NCBI RefSeq assembly: GCF_051014445.1
Contig: NW_027488370.1
Span: 9,238,001-9,302,000 of the forward strand
Source of the DNA: Colletes latitarsis
Lineage: Eukaryota > Arthropoda > Insecta > Hymenoptera > Colletidae
DNA length: 64,000 bases
Direction: 5' to 3'
A program made the translations under genes and the position numbers. The notes under the pieces are model-generated. The model was given only the letters and a program-made list of their open reading frames with translations. It had not been told where the DNA came from and made no database searches. Shown here piece by piece: positions 14,118-29,100 of this stretch (position 1 is the stretch's first letter; each line of letters opens with the position of its first letter).

Positions 14118-15173
14118 TCCTGGGTTATTTTCTGGTTTGGATCACATAGTAATGTGGTACCACACTGAATCAGTCGATTAAACCAGGTTTCGATCAATAT
14201 TTTTGAGGATAACGCATGTTAGGTCTAGGATAGGCCGGGGTTTTTCACTCATCAGACCCATACTTTCGCATTCTTCACATACTTGTTGAACGGATCCTGG
14301 GTTTTTACTGGTTTGGAACACGTAGTAATGTGGGACCACACTGAAACAATCAATTAACCCTGGTCTTGATAAATATTTTAGAGGATAACGCATATTAGGT
14401 CTGGGTTAGTTCTAGGATTTGCCATCGTCAGTCTCATACTTTCGCATATTTCTCATACTTGATGGCTAGATCCTGGGCTTTTTCTGGATTGCATCACGCA
14501 GTAATGAAGTACAACACTGAAACAGTCAATTAAACCTGGTTTCCATCAATATTTTAGAGGACAACGCATGTTAGGTTTAGGTTTGCCCTGGGATTTTCAC
14601 TCATCAGACTCATACATTCGCATTCTTCACATACTTGTTGAACTGATCCTGGGTTTTTTCTGGATTGGTTCGCGTAGTAATGTGGTACCACACTGGAACA
14701 TTCAATTAAACCTGGTCTTGATAAATATTTTAGAGGATAACGCATCTTAGGTTTGGGTTAGTTCTAGGATTTGCCCTCATCGGGCTCATACTTTCGCATA
14801 TTTCTCTTACTTCATGGCTAGATCCTCGGCTGTTTCTGGATTGTGTCACGTAGTAATGTGGCACCACGCTGAAACAGTCAATTAAACCTGGTTTCGTTCA
14901 ATATTTTAGAGGATAACGCAAGTTAGGTCTGGGATAGGTCTGGGATTTGCCCTCATCAGGCTCATACTTTCGCGTTTTTCACATACTTGTTGAACAGATC
15001 CTGGGTTTTTTCCGGTTTGGGTCACGTAGTAGTGTGGTACCACACTGAAACAGTCGATTAAACCTGGTTTCGATCAATATTTTTGAGGATAACGCATGTT
15101 AGGTCTAGGTTAGGCCGGGGATTTTCACTCATCAAACTCATACTTTCGCATTCTTCAAATACTTGTTGAACGG

Positions 15174-18100
15174 ATCCTGGGTTCTTTTCTGGTTTGGATC
15201 ACATAGTAATGTGGGACCACACTGAAACAATCAATTAAACCTGGTCATGATGAATATTTTAGAGGATAACACATGTTAGGTCTGGGTTAGGACTAGGTTT
15301 TGCCCTCGTCAGGCTCATACTTTCGCATATTTCTCATACTTCATGGCTAGATCCTGGGCTGTTTCTGGATTGTATCACGTAGTAATGTGGTACCACGCTG
15401 AAACAGTCAATTAAACCTGGTTTCGATCAATATTTTAGAGGATAACGCAAGTTAGGTCTGGGATAGGTCTGGGATTCGCCCCCATCAGGCTCATACTTTC
15501 GCGTTTTTCACATACTTATTGAACAGATCCTGGGTTTTTTCTGGTTTGGATCACGTAGTTGTGTGGTACCACACTGAAACAGTCCATTAAACCTGGTTGG
15601 GATCAATATTTTAGAGGATAACGCATGTTAGGTCTAGGTTAGGTCTGGGATTTTCACTCATCAGACTCATACTTTCGCATTCTTCACATACTTGTTGAAC
15701 GGATCCTGGGTTTTTTCTGGTTTGGATCACGTAGTAATGTGGGACCACACTGAAACAATCAATTAAACCTGGTCTTGATAAATATTTTAGAGGATAACGC
15801 ATGTTAGGTCTGGGATAGGTCTGGGATTTGCCCTCATCAGACTCATACTTTCGCACACTTCACATACTCGTTGAACAGATCCTGGGTTATTTTCTGGTTT
15901 GGATCACATAGTAACGTGGTACCACACTGAAAAAGTCGATTAAACCAGGTTTTGATCAATATTTTTGAGGATAACGCACGTTAGGTCTAGGTTAGGCCTG
16001 GGATTTTCACTCATCAGACTCATACTTTCGCATTCTTCACATACTTGTTGAACGGATCCTGGGTTTTTTCTGGTTTGGATCACGTAGTAATGTGGACCAC
16101 ACTGAAACAATCAATTAAACCTGGTCTTGATAAATATTTTAGAGGATAACGCATATTAGGTCTGGGTTAGGTCTAGGATTTGCCCTCGTCAGGCTCATAC
16201 TTTCGCATATTTCTCATACTTCATGGCTAGATCCTGGGCTATTTCTGGATTGGATCACGTAGTAATGTGGTACACACTGAAACAGTCGATTAAACCAGGT
16301 TTCGATCAATATTTTTGAGGATAACGCAAGTTAGGTATGGGATAGGTCTGGGATTTGCCCTCATCAGGCTCATACTTTCGCATTTTTCACATACTTGTTG
16401 AACAGATCCTGGGTTTTTTCTGGTTTGGATCACGTAGTAATGTGGGACCACACTGAAGCAGTCAATTAAACCTGGTTTCGAACAATATTTTAGAGAATAA
16501 TTCATGTTAGGTCTAGGTTAGGTCTGAAATTTGCTTTCATCAGGCTCATTCTTTCGCATATTTCTCATACTTGATGGCTAGATCCTGGGCATTTTCTGGA
16601 TTGCATCACGCAGTAATGAAGTACAACACTGAAACAGTCAATTAAACCTGGTTTCCATCAATTTTTTAGAGGACAACGCATTTTAGGTCTAGGTTAGGCC
16701 TGGGATTTGCCCTCATCAGGGTCATACTTTCGCAGTTTTAATATACATGTTGACGTGATCGAGGGTTTTTTCTGGTTTGGATCACGTAATAATGTGGTAC
16801 CACACTGAAACATTCAATTAAACCTGGTCTTGATAATTATTTTAGAGGATAACGCATGTTAGGTCTGGGTTAGGTCTAGGATTTGCCCTCATCATGCTCA
16901 TGCTTTCGCATATTTCTCATACTTCATGGCTGGATCCTGGGCAATTTCTGGATTGGATCACGTAGTAGTGTGGTACCACACTGAAACAGTCAATTAAACC
17001 TGGTTTTGATCAATATTTTAGAGAACAATTCATGCTAGGTCTAGGTTAGGTCTGGGATTTGCTCTCATCAGGCTCATTCATTCTCATATTTCTCATACTT
17101 GATGGCTAGATCCTGGGCTTTTTCTGGATTGCATCACGTAGTAATGAAGTACAACACTGAAACAGTCTACTAAACCTGGTTTCCATCAATATTTTAGAGG
17201 ACAACGCATGTTAGGTCTAGGTTAGGCCTGGGATTTGCCCTCATCAGGCTCATACTTTCGCGTTTTTCACATACTTGTTGAACAGATCCTGGGTTCTTTT
17301 CTGGTTTGGATCACATAGTAATGTGGGACCACACTGAAACAATCAATTAAACCTGGTCATGATAAATATTTTAGAGGATAACACATGTTAGGTCTGGGTT
17401 AGGACTAGGTTTTGCCCTCGTCAGGCTCATACTTTCGCATATTTCTCATACTTCATGGCTAGATCCTGGGCTGTTTCTGGATTGTATCACGTAGTAATGT
17501 GGTACCACGCTGAAACAGTCAATTAAACCTGGTTTCGATCAATATTTTAGAGGATAACGCAAGTTAGGTCTGGGATAGGTCTGGGATTCGCCCCCATCAG
17601 GCTCATACTTTCGCGTTTTTCACATACTTGTTGAACAGATCCTGGGTTTTTTCTGGTTTGGATCACGTAGTAGTGTGGTACCACACTGAAACAGTCCATT
17701 AAACCTGGTTGGGATCAATATTTTAGAGGATAACGCATGTTAGGTCTAGGTTAGGTCTGGGATTTTCACTCATCAGACTCATACTTTCGCATTCTTCACA
17801 TACTTGTTGAACGGATCCTGGGTTTTTTCTGGTTTGGATCACGTAGTAATGTGGGACCACACTGAAACAATCAATTAAACCTGGTCTTGATAAATATTTT
17901 AGAGGATAACGCATGTTAGGTCTGGGATAGGTCTGGGATTTGCCCTCATCAGACTCATACTTTCGCACACTTCACATACTCGTTGAACAGATCCTGGGTT
18001 ATTTTCTGGTTTGGATCACATAGTAACGTGGTACCACACTGAAAAAGTCGATTAAACCAGGTTTTGATGAATATTTTTGAGGATAACGCACGTTAGGTCT

Positions 18101-20765
18101 AGGTTAGGCCTGGGATTTTCACTCATCAGACTCATACTTTCGCATTCTTCACATACTTGTTGAACGGATCCTGGGTTTTTTCTGGTTTGGATCACGTAGT
18201 AATGTGGACCACACTGAAACAATCAATTAAACCTGGTCTTGATAAATATTTTAGAGGATAACGCATATTAGGTCTGGGTTAGGTCTAGGATTTGCCCTCG
18301 TCAGGCTCATACTTTCGCATATTTCTCATACTTCATGGCTAGATCCTGGGCTATTTCTGGATTGGATCACGTAGTAATGTGGTACACACTGAAACAGTCG
18401 ATTAAACCAGGTTTCGATCAATATTTTTGAGGATAACGCAAGTTAGGTATGGGATAGGTCTGGGATTTGCCCTCATCAGGCTCATACTTTCGCATTTTTC
18501 ACATACTTGTTGAACAGATCCTGGGTTTTTTCTGGTTTGGATCACGTAGTAATGTGGGACCACACTGAAGCAGTCAATTAAACCTGGTTTCGAACAATAT
18601 TTTAGAGAATAATTCATGTTAGGTCTAGGTTAGGTCTGAAATTTGCTTTCATCAGGCTCATTCTTTCGCATATTTCTCATACTTGATGGCTAGATCCTGG
18701 GCATTTTCTGGATTGCATCACGCAGTAATGAAGTACAACACTGAAACAGTCAATTAAACCTGGTTTCCATCAATTTTTTAGAGGACAACGCATTTTAGGT
18801 CTAGGTTAGGCCTGGGATTTGCCCTCATCAGGGTCATACTTTCGCAGTTTTAATATACATGTTGACGTGATCGAGGGTTTTTTCTGGTTTGGATCACGTA
18901 ATAATGTGGTACCACACTGAAACATTCAATTAAACCTGGTCTTGATAATTATTTTAGAGGATAACGCATGTTAGGTCTGGGTTAGGTCTAGGATTTGCCC
19001 TCATCATGCTCATGCTTTCGCATATTTCTCATACTTCATGGCTGGATCCTGGGCAATTTCTGGATTGGATCACGTAGTAGTGTGGTACCACACTGAAACA
19101 GTCAATTAAACCTGGTTTTGATCAATATTTTAGAGAACAATTCATGCTAGGTCTAGGTTAGGTCTGGGATTTGCTCTCATCAGGCTCATTCATTCTCATA
19201 TTTCTCATACTTGATGGCTAGATCCTGGGCTTTTTCTGGATTGCATCACGTAGTAATGAAGTACAACACTGAAACAGTCTACTAAACCTGGTTTCCATCA
19301 ATATTTTAGAGGACAACGCATGTTAGGTCTAGGTTAGGCCTGGGATTTGCCCTCATCAGGCTCATACTTTCGCGTTTTTCACATACTTGTTGAACAGATC
19401 CTGGGTTCTTTTCTGGTTTGGATCACATAGTAATGTGGGACCACACTGAAACAATCAATTAAACCTGGTCATGATAAATATTTTAGAGGATAACACATGT
19501 TAGGTCTGGGTTAGGACTAGGTTTTGCCCTCGTCAGGCTCATACTTTCGCATATTTCTCATACTTCATGGCTAGATCCTGGGCTGTTTCTGGATTGTATC
19601 ACGTAGTAATGTGGTACCACGCTGAAACAGTCAATTAAACCTGGTTTCGATCAATATTTTAGAGGATAACGCAAGTTAGGTCTGGGATAGGTCTGGGATT
19701 CGCCCCCATCAGGCTCATACTTTCGCGTTTTTCACATACTTGTTGAACAGATCCTGGGTTTTTTCTGGTTTGGATCACGTAGTAGTGTGGTACCACACTG
19801 AAACAGTCCATTAAACCTGGTTGGGATCAATATTTTAGAGGATAACGCATGTTAGGTCTAGGTTAGGTCTGGGATTTTCACTCATCAGACTCATACTTTC
19901 GCATTCTTCACATACTTGTTGAACGGATCCTGGGTTTTTTCTGGTTTGGATCACGTAGTAATGTGGGACCACACTGAAACAATCAATTAAACCTGGTCTT
20001 GATAAATATTTTAGAGGATAACGCATGTTAGGTCTGGGATAGGTCTGGGATTTGCCCTCATCAGACTCATACTTTCGCACACTTCACATACTCGTTGAAC
20101 AGATCCTGGGTTATTTTCTGGTTTGGATCACATAGTAATGTGGTACCACACTGAAAAAGTCGATTAAACCAGGTTTTGATCAATATTTTTGAGGATAACG
20201 CACGTTAGGTCTAGGTTAGGCCTGGGATTTTCACTCATCAGACTCATACTTTCGCATTCTTCACATACTTGTTGAACGGATCCTGGGTTTTTTCTGGTTT
20301 GGATCACGTAGTAATGTGGACCACACTGAAACAATCAATTAAACCTGGTCTTGATAAATATTTTAGAGGATAACGCTTGTTAGGTCTGGGTTAGGTCTAG
20401 GATTTGCCCTCATCATGCTCATGCTTTCGCATATTTCTCATACTTCATGGCTGGATCCTGGGCAATTTCTGGATTGGATCACGTAGTAGTGTGGTACCAC
20501 ACTGAAACAGTCAATTAAACCTGGTTTTGATCAATATTTTAGAGAACAATTCATGCTAGGTCTAGGTTAGGTCTGGGATTTGCTCTCATCAGGCTCATTC
20601 ATTCTCATATTTCTCATACTTGATGGCTAGATCCTGGGCTTTTTCTGGATTGCATCACGTAGTAATGAAGTACAACACTGAAACAGTCAACTAAACCTGG
20701 TTTCCATCAATATTTTAGAGGACAACGCATGTTAGGTCTAGGTTAGGCCTGGGATTTGCCCTCAT
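15174..20765. repeat. Twelve-monomer higher-order repeat, 2112 bp
   Basis: The period is exactly 2112 bp. The variant GGGTTCTTTTCTGG recurs at about 15180, 17292 and 19404, and GAAAAAGTCGATTAAACC recurs at the same spacing. Copy 1 is 15174-17285, copy 2 17286-19397, and copy 3 starts at 19398. Copy 3 jumps at about 20371 to the sequence found four monomers later in the unit, so it lacks about 704 bp. Copies differ at only a handful of bases, for example TAACGTGG against TAATGTGG. Confidence 0.9.
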
Positions 20766-21523
20766 CAGGGTCATACTTTCGCAGTTTTAACATACATGTT
20801 GACCTGATCGAGGGTTTTTTCTGCTTTGGATCACGTAGTAAAGTGGTACCACACTGAAACAGTCCATTAAACCTGGTTTGGATCAATATTTTAGAGAATA
20901 ATTCATGTTAGGTCTAGGTTAGGTCTGCGATTTGCTCTCATCAGGCTCATTCTTTCGCATATTTCTCATACTTGATGGCTAGATCCCGGGCTATTTCTGG
21001 ATTGCATCACGTAGTAATGAAGTACAACACTGAAACAGTCAATTAAAACTGGTTTCCATCAATATCTTAGAGGACAACGCAAGTTAGGTTTGGGATAGGT
21101 CTGGGATTTGCCCTCATCAGGCACATTCTTTCGCATATTTCAGATACTTGATGGCTAGATCCTGGGCTTTCTGGATTGTATCACGCAGTAATGAAGTACA
21201 ACACTGAAACAGTCAATTAAACCTGGTTTCCATCAATATTTTAGAGGACAACGCATGTTAGGTCTAGGTTAGGCCTGGGATTTGCCCTCATCTGGGTCAT
21301 ACTTTCGCAGTTTTAATATATATGTTGACGTGATCGAGGGTTTTTTCTGCTTTGGATCACGTAGTAAAGTGGTACCACACTGAAACAGTCCATAAACCTG
21401 GTTTGGATCAATATTTTAGAGGATAACGCTTGTAAGGTCTGGGATAGGTCTGGGATTTGCCCTCACCAGGCTCATACTTTCGCATTCTTCACATACTTGT
21501 TGAACGGATCCTGGGTTTTTTCT

Positions 21524-21928
21524 GGCTTGGACCAAGTAGTAATGTGGGACCACACTCAGGCAGTCAATAAAACCTGGTTGCGATTAATATTTTAGAGGAT
21601 AGCGCCGGTTATTTCTCGGTTAGGTCTGGGATTTGCCCTCATCTGTCTCGTACTTTCGCATTTTTCGCATACTTGTTGGCCAAATCCTGGGTTATTTTCT
21701 GGTTTGGATCACATAGTAATGTGGTACCACACTGAATCAGTCGATTAAACCAGGTTTCGATCAATATTTTTGAGGATAACGCATGTTAGGTCTAGGTTAG
21801 GCCGGGGATTTTCACTCATCAAACTCAAACTTTCGCATTCTTCACATACTTGTTGAACGGATCCTGGCCTTTTTCTGGTCTCTATCACGTAGTAATGCGG
21901 TACCACGCCGAAACAGTCAATTAAACCT
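21524..21928. repeat. Family A patches interleaved with one B monomer inside the B array
   Basis: From about 21524 to 21683 the sequence is family A, closely matching the segment near 6500-6660 (GACCAAGTAGTAATG, GATAGCGCCGGTTATTTC). One B monomer follows (21684-21861), then family A resumes (21861-21928, GGTCTCTATCACGTAG, matching about 6668-6735) before B returns. The two A pieces are adjacent in the first A block, so a B monomer appears to have been placed between them. Confidence 0.85.
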
Positions 21929-23149
21929 GGTCTTGATAAATATTTTAGAGAACAATTTATGCTAGGTCTAGGTTAGGTCTGGGATTTGCTCTCATCAGGC
22001 TCACTCTTTCTCATATTTCTCATACTTGATGGCTAGATCCTGGGCTTTTTCTGGATTGCATCACGTAGTAATGAAGTACAACACTGAAACAGTCAATTAA
22101 ACCTGGTTTTGATCAATATTTTAGAGAACAATTCATGCTAGGTCTAGGTTAGGTCTGGGATTTGCTCTCATCAGGCTCACTCTTTCTCATATTTCTCATA
22201 CTTGATGGCTAGATCCTGGGCTTTTTCTGGATTGCATCACGTAGTAATGAAGTACAACACTGAAACAGTCAACTAAACCTGGTTTCCATCAATATTTTAG
22301 AGGACAACGCATGTTAGGTCTAGGTTAGGCCTGGGATTTGCCCTCATCAGGGTCATACTTTCGCAGTTTTAACATACATGTTGACCTGATCGAGGGTTTT
22401 TCCTGCTTTGGATCACGTAGTAAAGTGGTACCACACTGAAACAGTCCATTAAACCTGGTTTGGATCAATATTTTAGAGGATAACGCATGTTAGGTCTAGG
22501 TTAGCCCTGGGATTTTCACTCATCAGACTCATACATTCGCATTCTTCACATACTTGTTGAACTGATCCTGGGTTTTTTCTGGATTGGTTCGCGTAGTAAT
22601 GTGGTACCACACTGGAACATTCAATTAAACCTGGTCTTGAGAAATACTTTAGAGGATTACGCATCTTAGGTTTGGGTTAGTTCTAGGATTTGCCCTCATC
22701 AGGCTCATACTTTCGCATATTTCTCATACTTCATGGCTAGATCCTCGGCTGTTTCTGGATTGTGTCACGTAGTAATGTGGTACCACGCTGAAACAGTCAA
22801 TTAAACCTGGTTTCGCTCAATATTTTAGAGGATAACGCAAGTTAGGTCTGGGATAGGTCTGGGATTTGCCCTCATCAGGCTCATACTTTCGCGTTTTTCA
22901 CATACTTGTTGAACAGATCCTGGGTTTTTTCCGGTTTGGGTCACGTAGTAGTGTGGTACCACACTGAAACAGTCGATTAAACCTGGTTTCGATCAATATT
23001 TTTGAGGATAACGCATGTTAGGTCTAGGTTAGGCCGGGGATTTTCACTCATCAAACTCATACTTTCGCATTCTTCAAATACTTGTTGAACGGATCCTGGG
23101 TTCTTTTCTGGTTTGGATCACGTAGTAATGTGGGACCACACTGAAACAA

Positions 23150-26100
23150 TCAATTAAACCTGGTCATGATAAATATTTTAGAGGATAACACATGTTAGGT
23201 CTGGGTTAGGACTAGGTTTTGCCCTCGTCAGGCTCATACTTTCGCATATTTCTCATACTTCATGGCTAGATCCTGGGCTGTTTCCGGATTGTATCACGTA
23301 GTAATGTGGTACCACGCTGAAACAGTCAATTAAACCTGGTTTCGATCAATATTTTAGAGGATAACGCAAGTTAGGTCTGGGATAGGTCTGGGATTTGCCC
23401 TCATCAGGCTCATACTTTCGCGTTTTTCACATACTTGTTGAACAGATCCTGGGTTTTTTCTGGTTTGGATCACGTAGTAATGTGGGACCACACTGAAGCA
23501 GTCAATTAAACCTGGTCTTGATAAATATTTTAGAGGATAACGCATGTTAGGTCTGGGATAGGTCTGGGATTTGCCCTCATCAGACTCATACTTTCGCACA
23601 CTTCACATACTCGTTGAACAGATCCTGGGTTATTTTCTGGTTTGGATCACATAGTAATGTGGTACCACACTGAAAAAGTCGATTAAACCAGGTTTTGATC
23701 AATATTTTTGAGGATAACGCACGTTAGGTCTAGGTTAGGCCTGGGATTTTCACTCATCAGACTCATACTTTCTTCACATTCTTGTTAAACGGATCCTGGG
23801 TTTCTTCTGGTTTGGATGACGTAGTAATGTGGACCACACTGAAACAATCAATTAAACCTGGTCTTGATAAATATTTTAGAGGATAACGCATATTAGGTCT
23901 GGGTTAGGTCTAGGATTTGCCCTCGTCAGGCTCATACTTTCGCATATTTCTCATACTTCATGGCTAGATCCTGGGCTATTTCTGGATTGGATCACGTAGT
24001 AATGTGGTACCACACTGAAACAGTCGATTAAACCTGGTCTTGATAAATATTTTAGAGGATAACGCATGTTAGGTCTGGGTTAGGTCTAGGATTTGCCCTC
24101 ATCAGGCTCTTGCTTTCGCATATTTCTCATACTTCATGGCTGGATCCTGGGCAATTTCTGGATTGGATCACGTAGTAGTGTGGTACCACACTGAAACAGT
24201 CAATTAAACCTGGTTTTGATCAATGTTTTAGCGAACAATTCATGCTAGGTCTAGGTTAGGTCTGGGATTTGCTCTCATCAGGCTCATTCTTTCTCATATT
24301 TCTCATACTTGATAACTAGATCCTGGGCTTTTTCTGGATTGCATCACGTAGTAATGAAGTACAACACTGAAACAGTCAACTAAACCTGGTTTCCATCAAT
24401 ATTTTAGAGGACAACGCATGTTAGGTCTAGGTTAGGCCTGGGATTTGCCCTCATCAGGGTCATACTTTCGCAGTTTTAACATACATGTTGACCTGATCGA
24501 GTGTTTTTTCTGCTTTGGATCACGTAGTAAAGTGGTACCACACTGAAACAGTCCATTAAACCTGGTTTGGATCAATATTTTAGAGAATAATTCATGTTAG
24601 GTCTGAGATAGGTCTGGGATTTGCCCTCATCAGACTCATACTTTCGCACACTTCACATACTCGTTGAACAGATCCTGGGTTATTTTCTGGTTTGGATCAC
24701 ATAGTAATGTGGTACCACACTGAATCAGTCGATTAAACCAGGTTTCGATCAATGTTTTTGAGGATAACGCATGTTAGGTCTAGGATAGGCTTGGGATTTG
24801 CCCTCATCAGGGTCATACTTTCGCAGTTTTAACATACATGTTGAACGGATCCTGGGTTTTTACTGGTTTGGAACACGTAGTAATGTGGGACCACACTGAA
24901 ACAATCAATTAAACCTGGTCTTGATAAATATTTTAGAGGATATCGCATATTAGGTCTGGGTTAGGTCTAGGATTTGCCATCGTCAGGCTCATACTTTCGC
25001 ATATTTCTCATACTTGATGGCTAGATCCTGGGCTTTTTCTGGATTCCATCACGCAGTAATGAAGTACAACACTGAAACAGTCAATTAAACCTGGTTTCCA
25101 TCAATATTTTGGTGGACAACGCATGTTAGGTCTAGGTTAGGCTTGGGATTTGCCCTCATCAGGGTCATACTTTCGCAGTTTTAACATACATGTTGACGTG
25201 ATCGAGGGTTTTTTCTGCTTTGGGTCACGTAGTAAAGTGGTACCACACTGAAACAGTCCAATAAACCTGGTTTGGATCAATATTTTAGAGGATAACGCAT
25301 GTTAGGTCTAGGTTAGCCCTGGGATTTTCACTCATCAGGCTCATACTTTCGCATATTTCTCATACTTCATGGCTAGATCCTCGGCTGTTTCTGGATTGTG
25401 TCACGTAGTAATGTGGTACCACGCTGAAACAGTCAATTAAACCTGGTTTCGTTCAATACCTTAGAGGATAACGCAAGTTAGGTCTGGGATAGGTCTGGGA
25501 TTTGCCCTCATCAGGCTCATACTTTCGCGTTTTTCACATACTTGTTGAACAGATCCTGGGTTTTTTCCGGTTTGGGTCACGTAGTAGTGTGGTACCACAC
25601 TGAAACAGTCGATTAAACCTGGTTTCGATCAATATTTTTGAGGATAACGCATGTTAAGTCTAGGTTAGGCCGGGGATTTTCACTCATCAAACTCATACTT
25701 TCGCATTCTTCACATACTTGCTGAACGGATCCTGGGTTTTTTCTGGTTTGGATCACGTAGTAATGTGGGACCACACTGAAACAATCAATTAAACCTGGTC
25801 TTGATAAATATTTCAGAGGATAACGCATGTTAGGTCTGGGATAGGTCTGGGATTTGCCCTCATGAGGGTCATACTTTCGCAGTTTTAATATACATGTTGA
25901 CGTGATCGAGGGTTTTTTCTGCTTTGGATCACGTAGTAAAGTGGTACCACACTGAAACAGTCCATTAAACCTGGTTTGGATCAATATTTTAGAGGATAAC
26001 GCAAGTTAGGTCTGGGATAGGTCTGGGATTTGCCCTCATCAGTCTCATACTTTCGCGTTTTTCACATACTTGTTGAACAGATCCTGGGTTTTTTTCTGGT

Positions 26101-29100
26101 TTGGATCACGTAATAATGTGGTACCACACTGAAACATTCAATTAAACCTGGTCTTGATAAATATTTTAGAGGATAACGCATGTTAGGTCTAGGTTAGGCC
26201 TGGGATTTGCCCTCATCAGGGTCATACTTTCGCAGTTTTAACATACATGTTGACCTGATCGAGGGTTTTTTCTGCTTTGGATCACGTAGTAAAGTGGTAC
26301 CACACTGAAACAGTCCATTAAACCTGGTTTGGATCAATATTTTGGAGAAAAATTCATGTTAGGTCTACGCAAGGTCTGGGATTTTCACTCATCAGACTCA
26401 TACTTTCGCATTCTTCACATACTTGTTGAACGGATCCTGGGTTATTTTCTGGTTTGGATCACATAGTAATGTGGTACCACACTGAAAAAGTCGATTAAAC
26501 CAGGTTCTGATCAATATTTTTGAGGATAACGCATGTTAGGTCTAGGTTAGGCCTGGGATTTGCCCTCACCAGGCTCATACTTTCGCGTTTCTCACATACG
26601 TGTTGAACAGATCCTGTGTTTTTTCTGGATTGGTTCACCTAGTAATGTGGTACCACACTGGAACATTCAATTAAACCTGGTCATGATAAATATTTTAGAG
26701 GATAACACATGTTAGGTCTGGGTTAGGACTAGGTTTTGCCCTCGTCAGGCTCATACTTTCGCATATTTCTCATACTTCATGGCTAGATCCTGGGCTGTTT
26801 CCGGATTGTATCACGTAGTAATGTGGTACCACGCTGAAACAGTCAATTAAACCTGGTTTCGATCAATATTTTAGAGGATAACGCAAGTTAGGTCTGGGAT
26901 AGGTCTGGGATTTGCCCTCATCAGGCTCATACTTTCGCGTTTTTCACATACTTGTTGAACAGATCCTGGGTTTTTTCTGGTTTGGATCACGTAGTAATGT
27001 GGGACCACACTGAAGCAGTCAATTAAACCTGGTCTTGATAAATATTTTAGAGGATAACGCATGTTAGGTCTGGGATAGGTCTGGGATTTGCCCTCATCAG
27101 ACTCATACTTTCGCACACTTCACATACTCGTTGAACAGATCCTGGGTTATTTTCTGGTTTGGATCACATAGTAATGTGGTACCACACTGAAAAAGTCGAT
27201 TAAACCAGGTTTTGATCAATATTTTTGAGGATAACGCACGTTAGGTCTAGGTTAGGCCTGGGATTTTCACTCATCAGACTCATACTTTCTTCACATTCTT
27301 GTTAAACGGATCCTGGGTTTTTTCTGGTTTGGATGACGTAGTAATGTGGACCACACTGAAACAATCAATTAAACCTGGTCTTGATAAATATTTTAGAGGA
27401 TATCGCATATTAGGTCTGGGTTAGGTCTAGGATTTGCCCTCGTCAGGCTCATACTTTCGCATATTTCTCATACTTCATGGCTAGATCCTGGGCTATTTCT
27501 GGATTGGATCACGTAGTAATGTGGTACCACACTGAAACAGTCGATTAAACCTGGTCTTGATAAATATTTTAGAGGATAACGCATGTTAGGTCTGGGTTAG
27601 GTCTAGGATTTGCCCTCATCAGGCTCTTGCTTTCGCATATTTCTCATACTTCATGGCTGGATCCTGGGCAATTTCTGGATTGGATCACGTAGTAGTGTGG
27701 TACCACACTGAAACAGTCAATTAAACCTGGTTATGATCAATGTTTTAGCGAACAATTCATGCTAGGTCTAGGTTAGGTCTGGGATTTGCTCTCATCAGGC
27801 TCATTCTTTCTCATATTTCTCATACTTGATAACTAGATCCTGGGCTTTTTCTGGATTGCATCACGTAGTAATGAAGTACAACACTGAAACAGTCAACTAA
27901 ACCTGGTTTCCATCAATATTTTAGAGGACAACGCATGTTAGGTCTAGGTTAGGCCTGGGATTTGCCCTCATCAGGGTCATACTTTCGCAGTTTTAACATA
28001 CATGTTGACCTGATCGAGGGTTTTTTCTGCTTTGGATCACGTAGTAAAGTGGTACCACACTGAAACAGTCCATTAAACCTGGTTTGGATCAATATTTTAG
28101 AGAATAATTCATGTTAGGTCTGAGATAGGTCTGGGATTTGCCCTCATCAGACTCATACTTTCGCACACTTCACATACTCGTTGAACAGATCCTGGGTTAT
28201 TTTCTGGTTTGGATCACATAGTAATGTGGTACCACACTGAATCAGTCGATTAAACCAGGTTTCGATCAATGTTTTTGAGGATAACGCATGTTAGGTCTAG
28301 GATAGGCTTGGGATTTGCCCTCATCAGGGTCATACTTTCGCAGTTTTAACATACATGTTGAACGGATCCTGGGTTTTTACTGGTTTGGAACACGTAGTAA
28401 TGTGGGACCACACTGAAACAATCAATTAAACCTGGTCTTGATAAATATTTTAGAGGATATCGCATATTAGGTCTGGGTTAGGTCTAGGATTTGCCATCGT
28501 CAGGCTCATACTTTCGCATATTTCTCATACTTGATGGCTAGATCCTGGGCTTTTTCTGGATTCCATCACGCAGTAATGAAGTACAACACTGAAACAGTCA
28601 ATTAAACCTGGTTTCCATCAATATTTTGGTGGACAACGCATGTTAGGTCTAGGTTAGGCTTGGGATTTGCCCTCATCAGGGTCATACTTTCGCAGTTTTA
28701 ACATACATGTTGACGTGATCGAGGGTTTTTTCTGCTTTGGGTCACGTAGTAAAGTGGTACCACACTGAAACAGTCCAATAAACCTGGTTTGGATCAATAT
28801 TTTAGAGGATAACGCATGTTAGGTCTAGGTTAGCCCTGGGATTTTCACTCATCAGGCTCATACTTTCGCATATTTCTCATACTTCATGGCTAGATCCTCG
28901 GCTGTTTCTGGATTGTGTCACGTAGTAATGTGGTACCACGCTGAAACAGTCAATTAAACCTGGTTTCGTTCAATACCTTAGAGGATAACGCAAGTTAGGT
29001 CTGGGATAGGTCTGGGATTTGCCCTCATCAGGCTCATACTTTCGCGTTTTACACATACTTGTTGAACAGATCCTGGGTTTTTTCCGGTTTGGGTCACGTA

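Noticed and set aside
25613..25984. Repeated open frames of 63-123 codons across the satellite on both strands
   Set aside because: They recur with the 176-bp monomer, differ only as the monomers do, have no consistent ends, and show no domain or codon signature. They are chance frames in tandem repeats.
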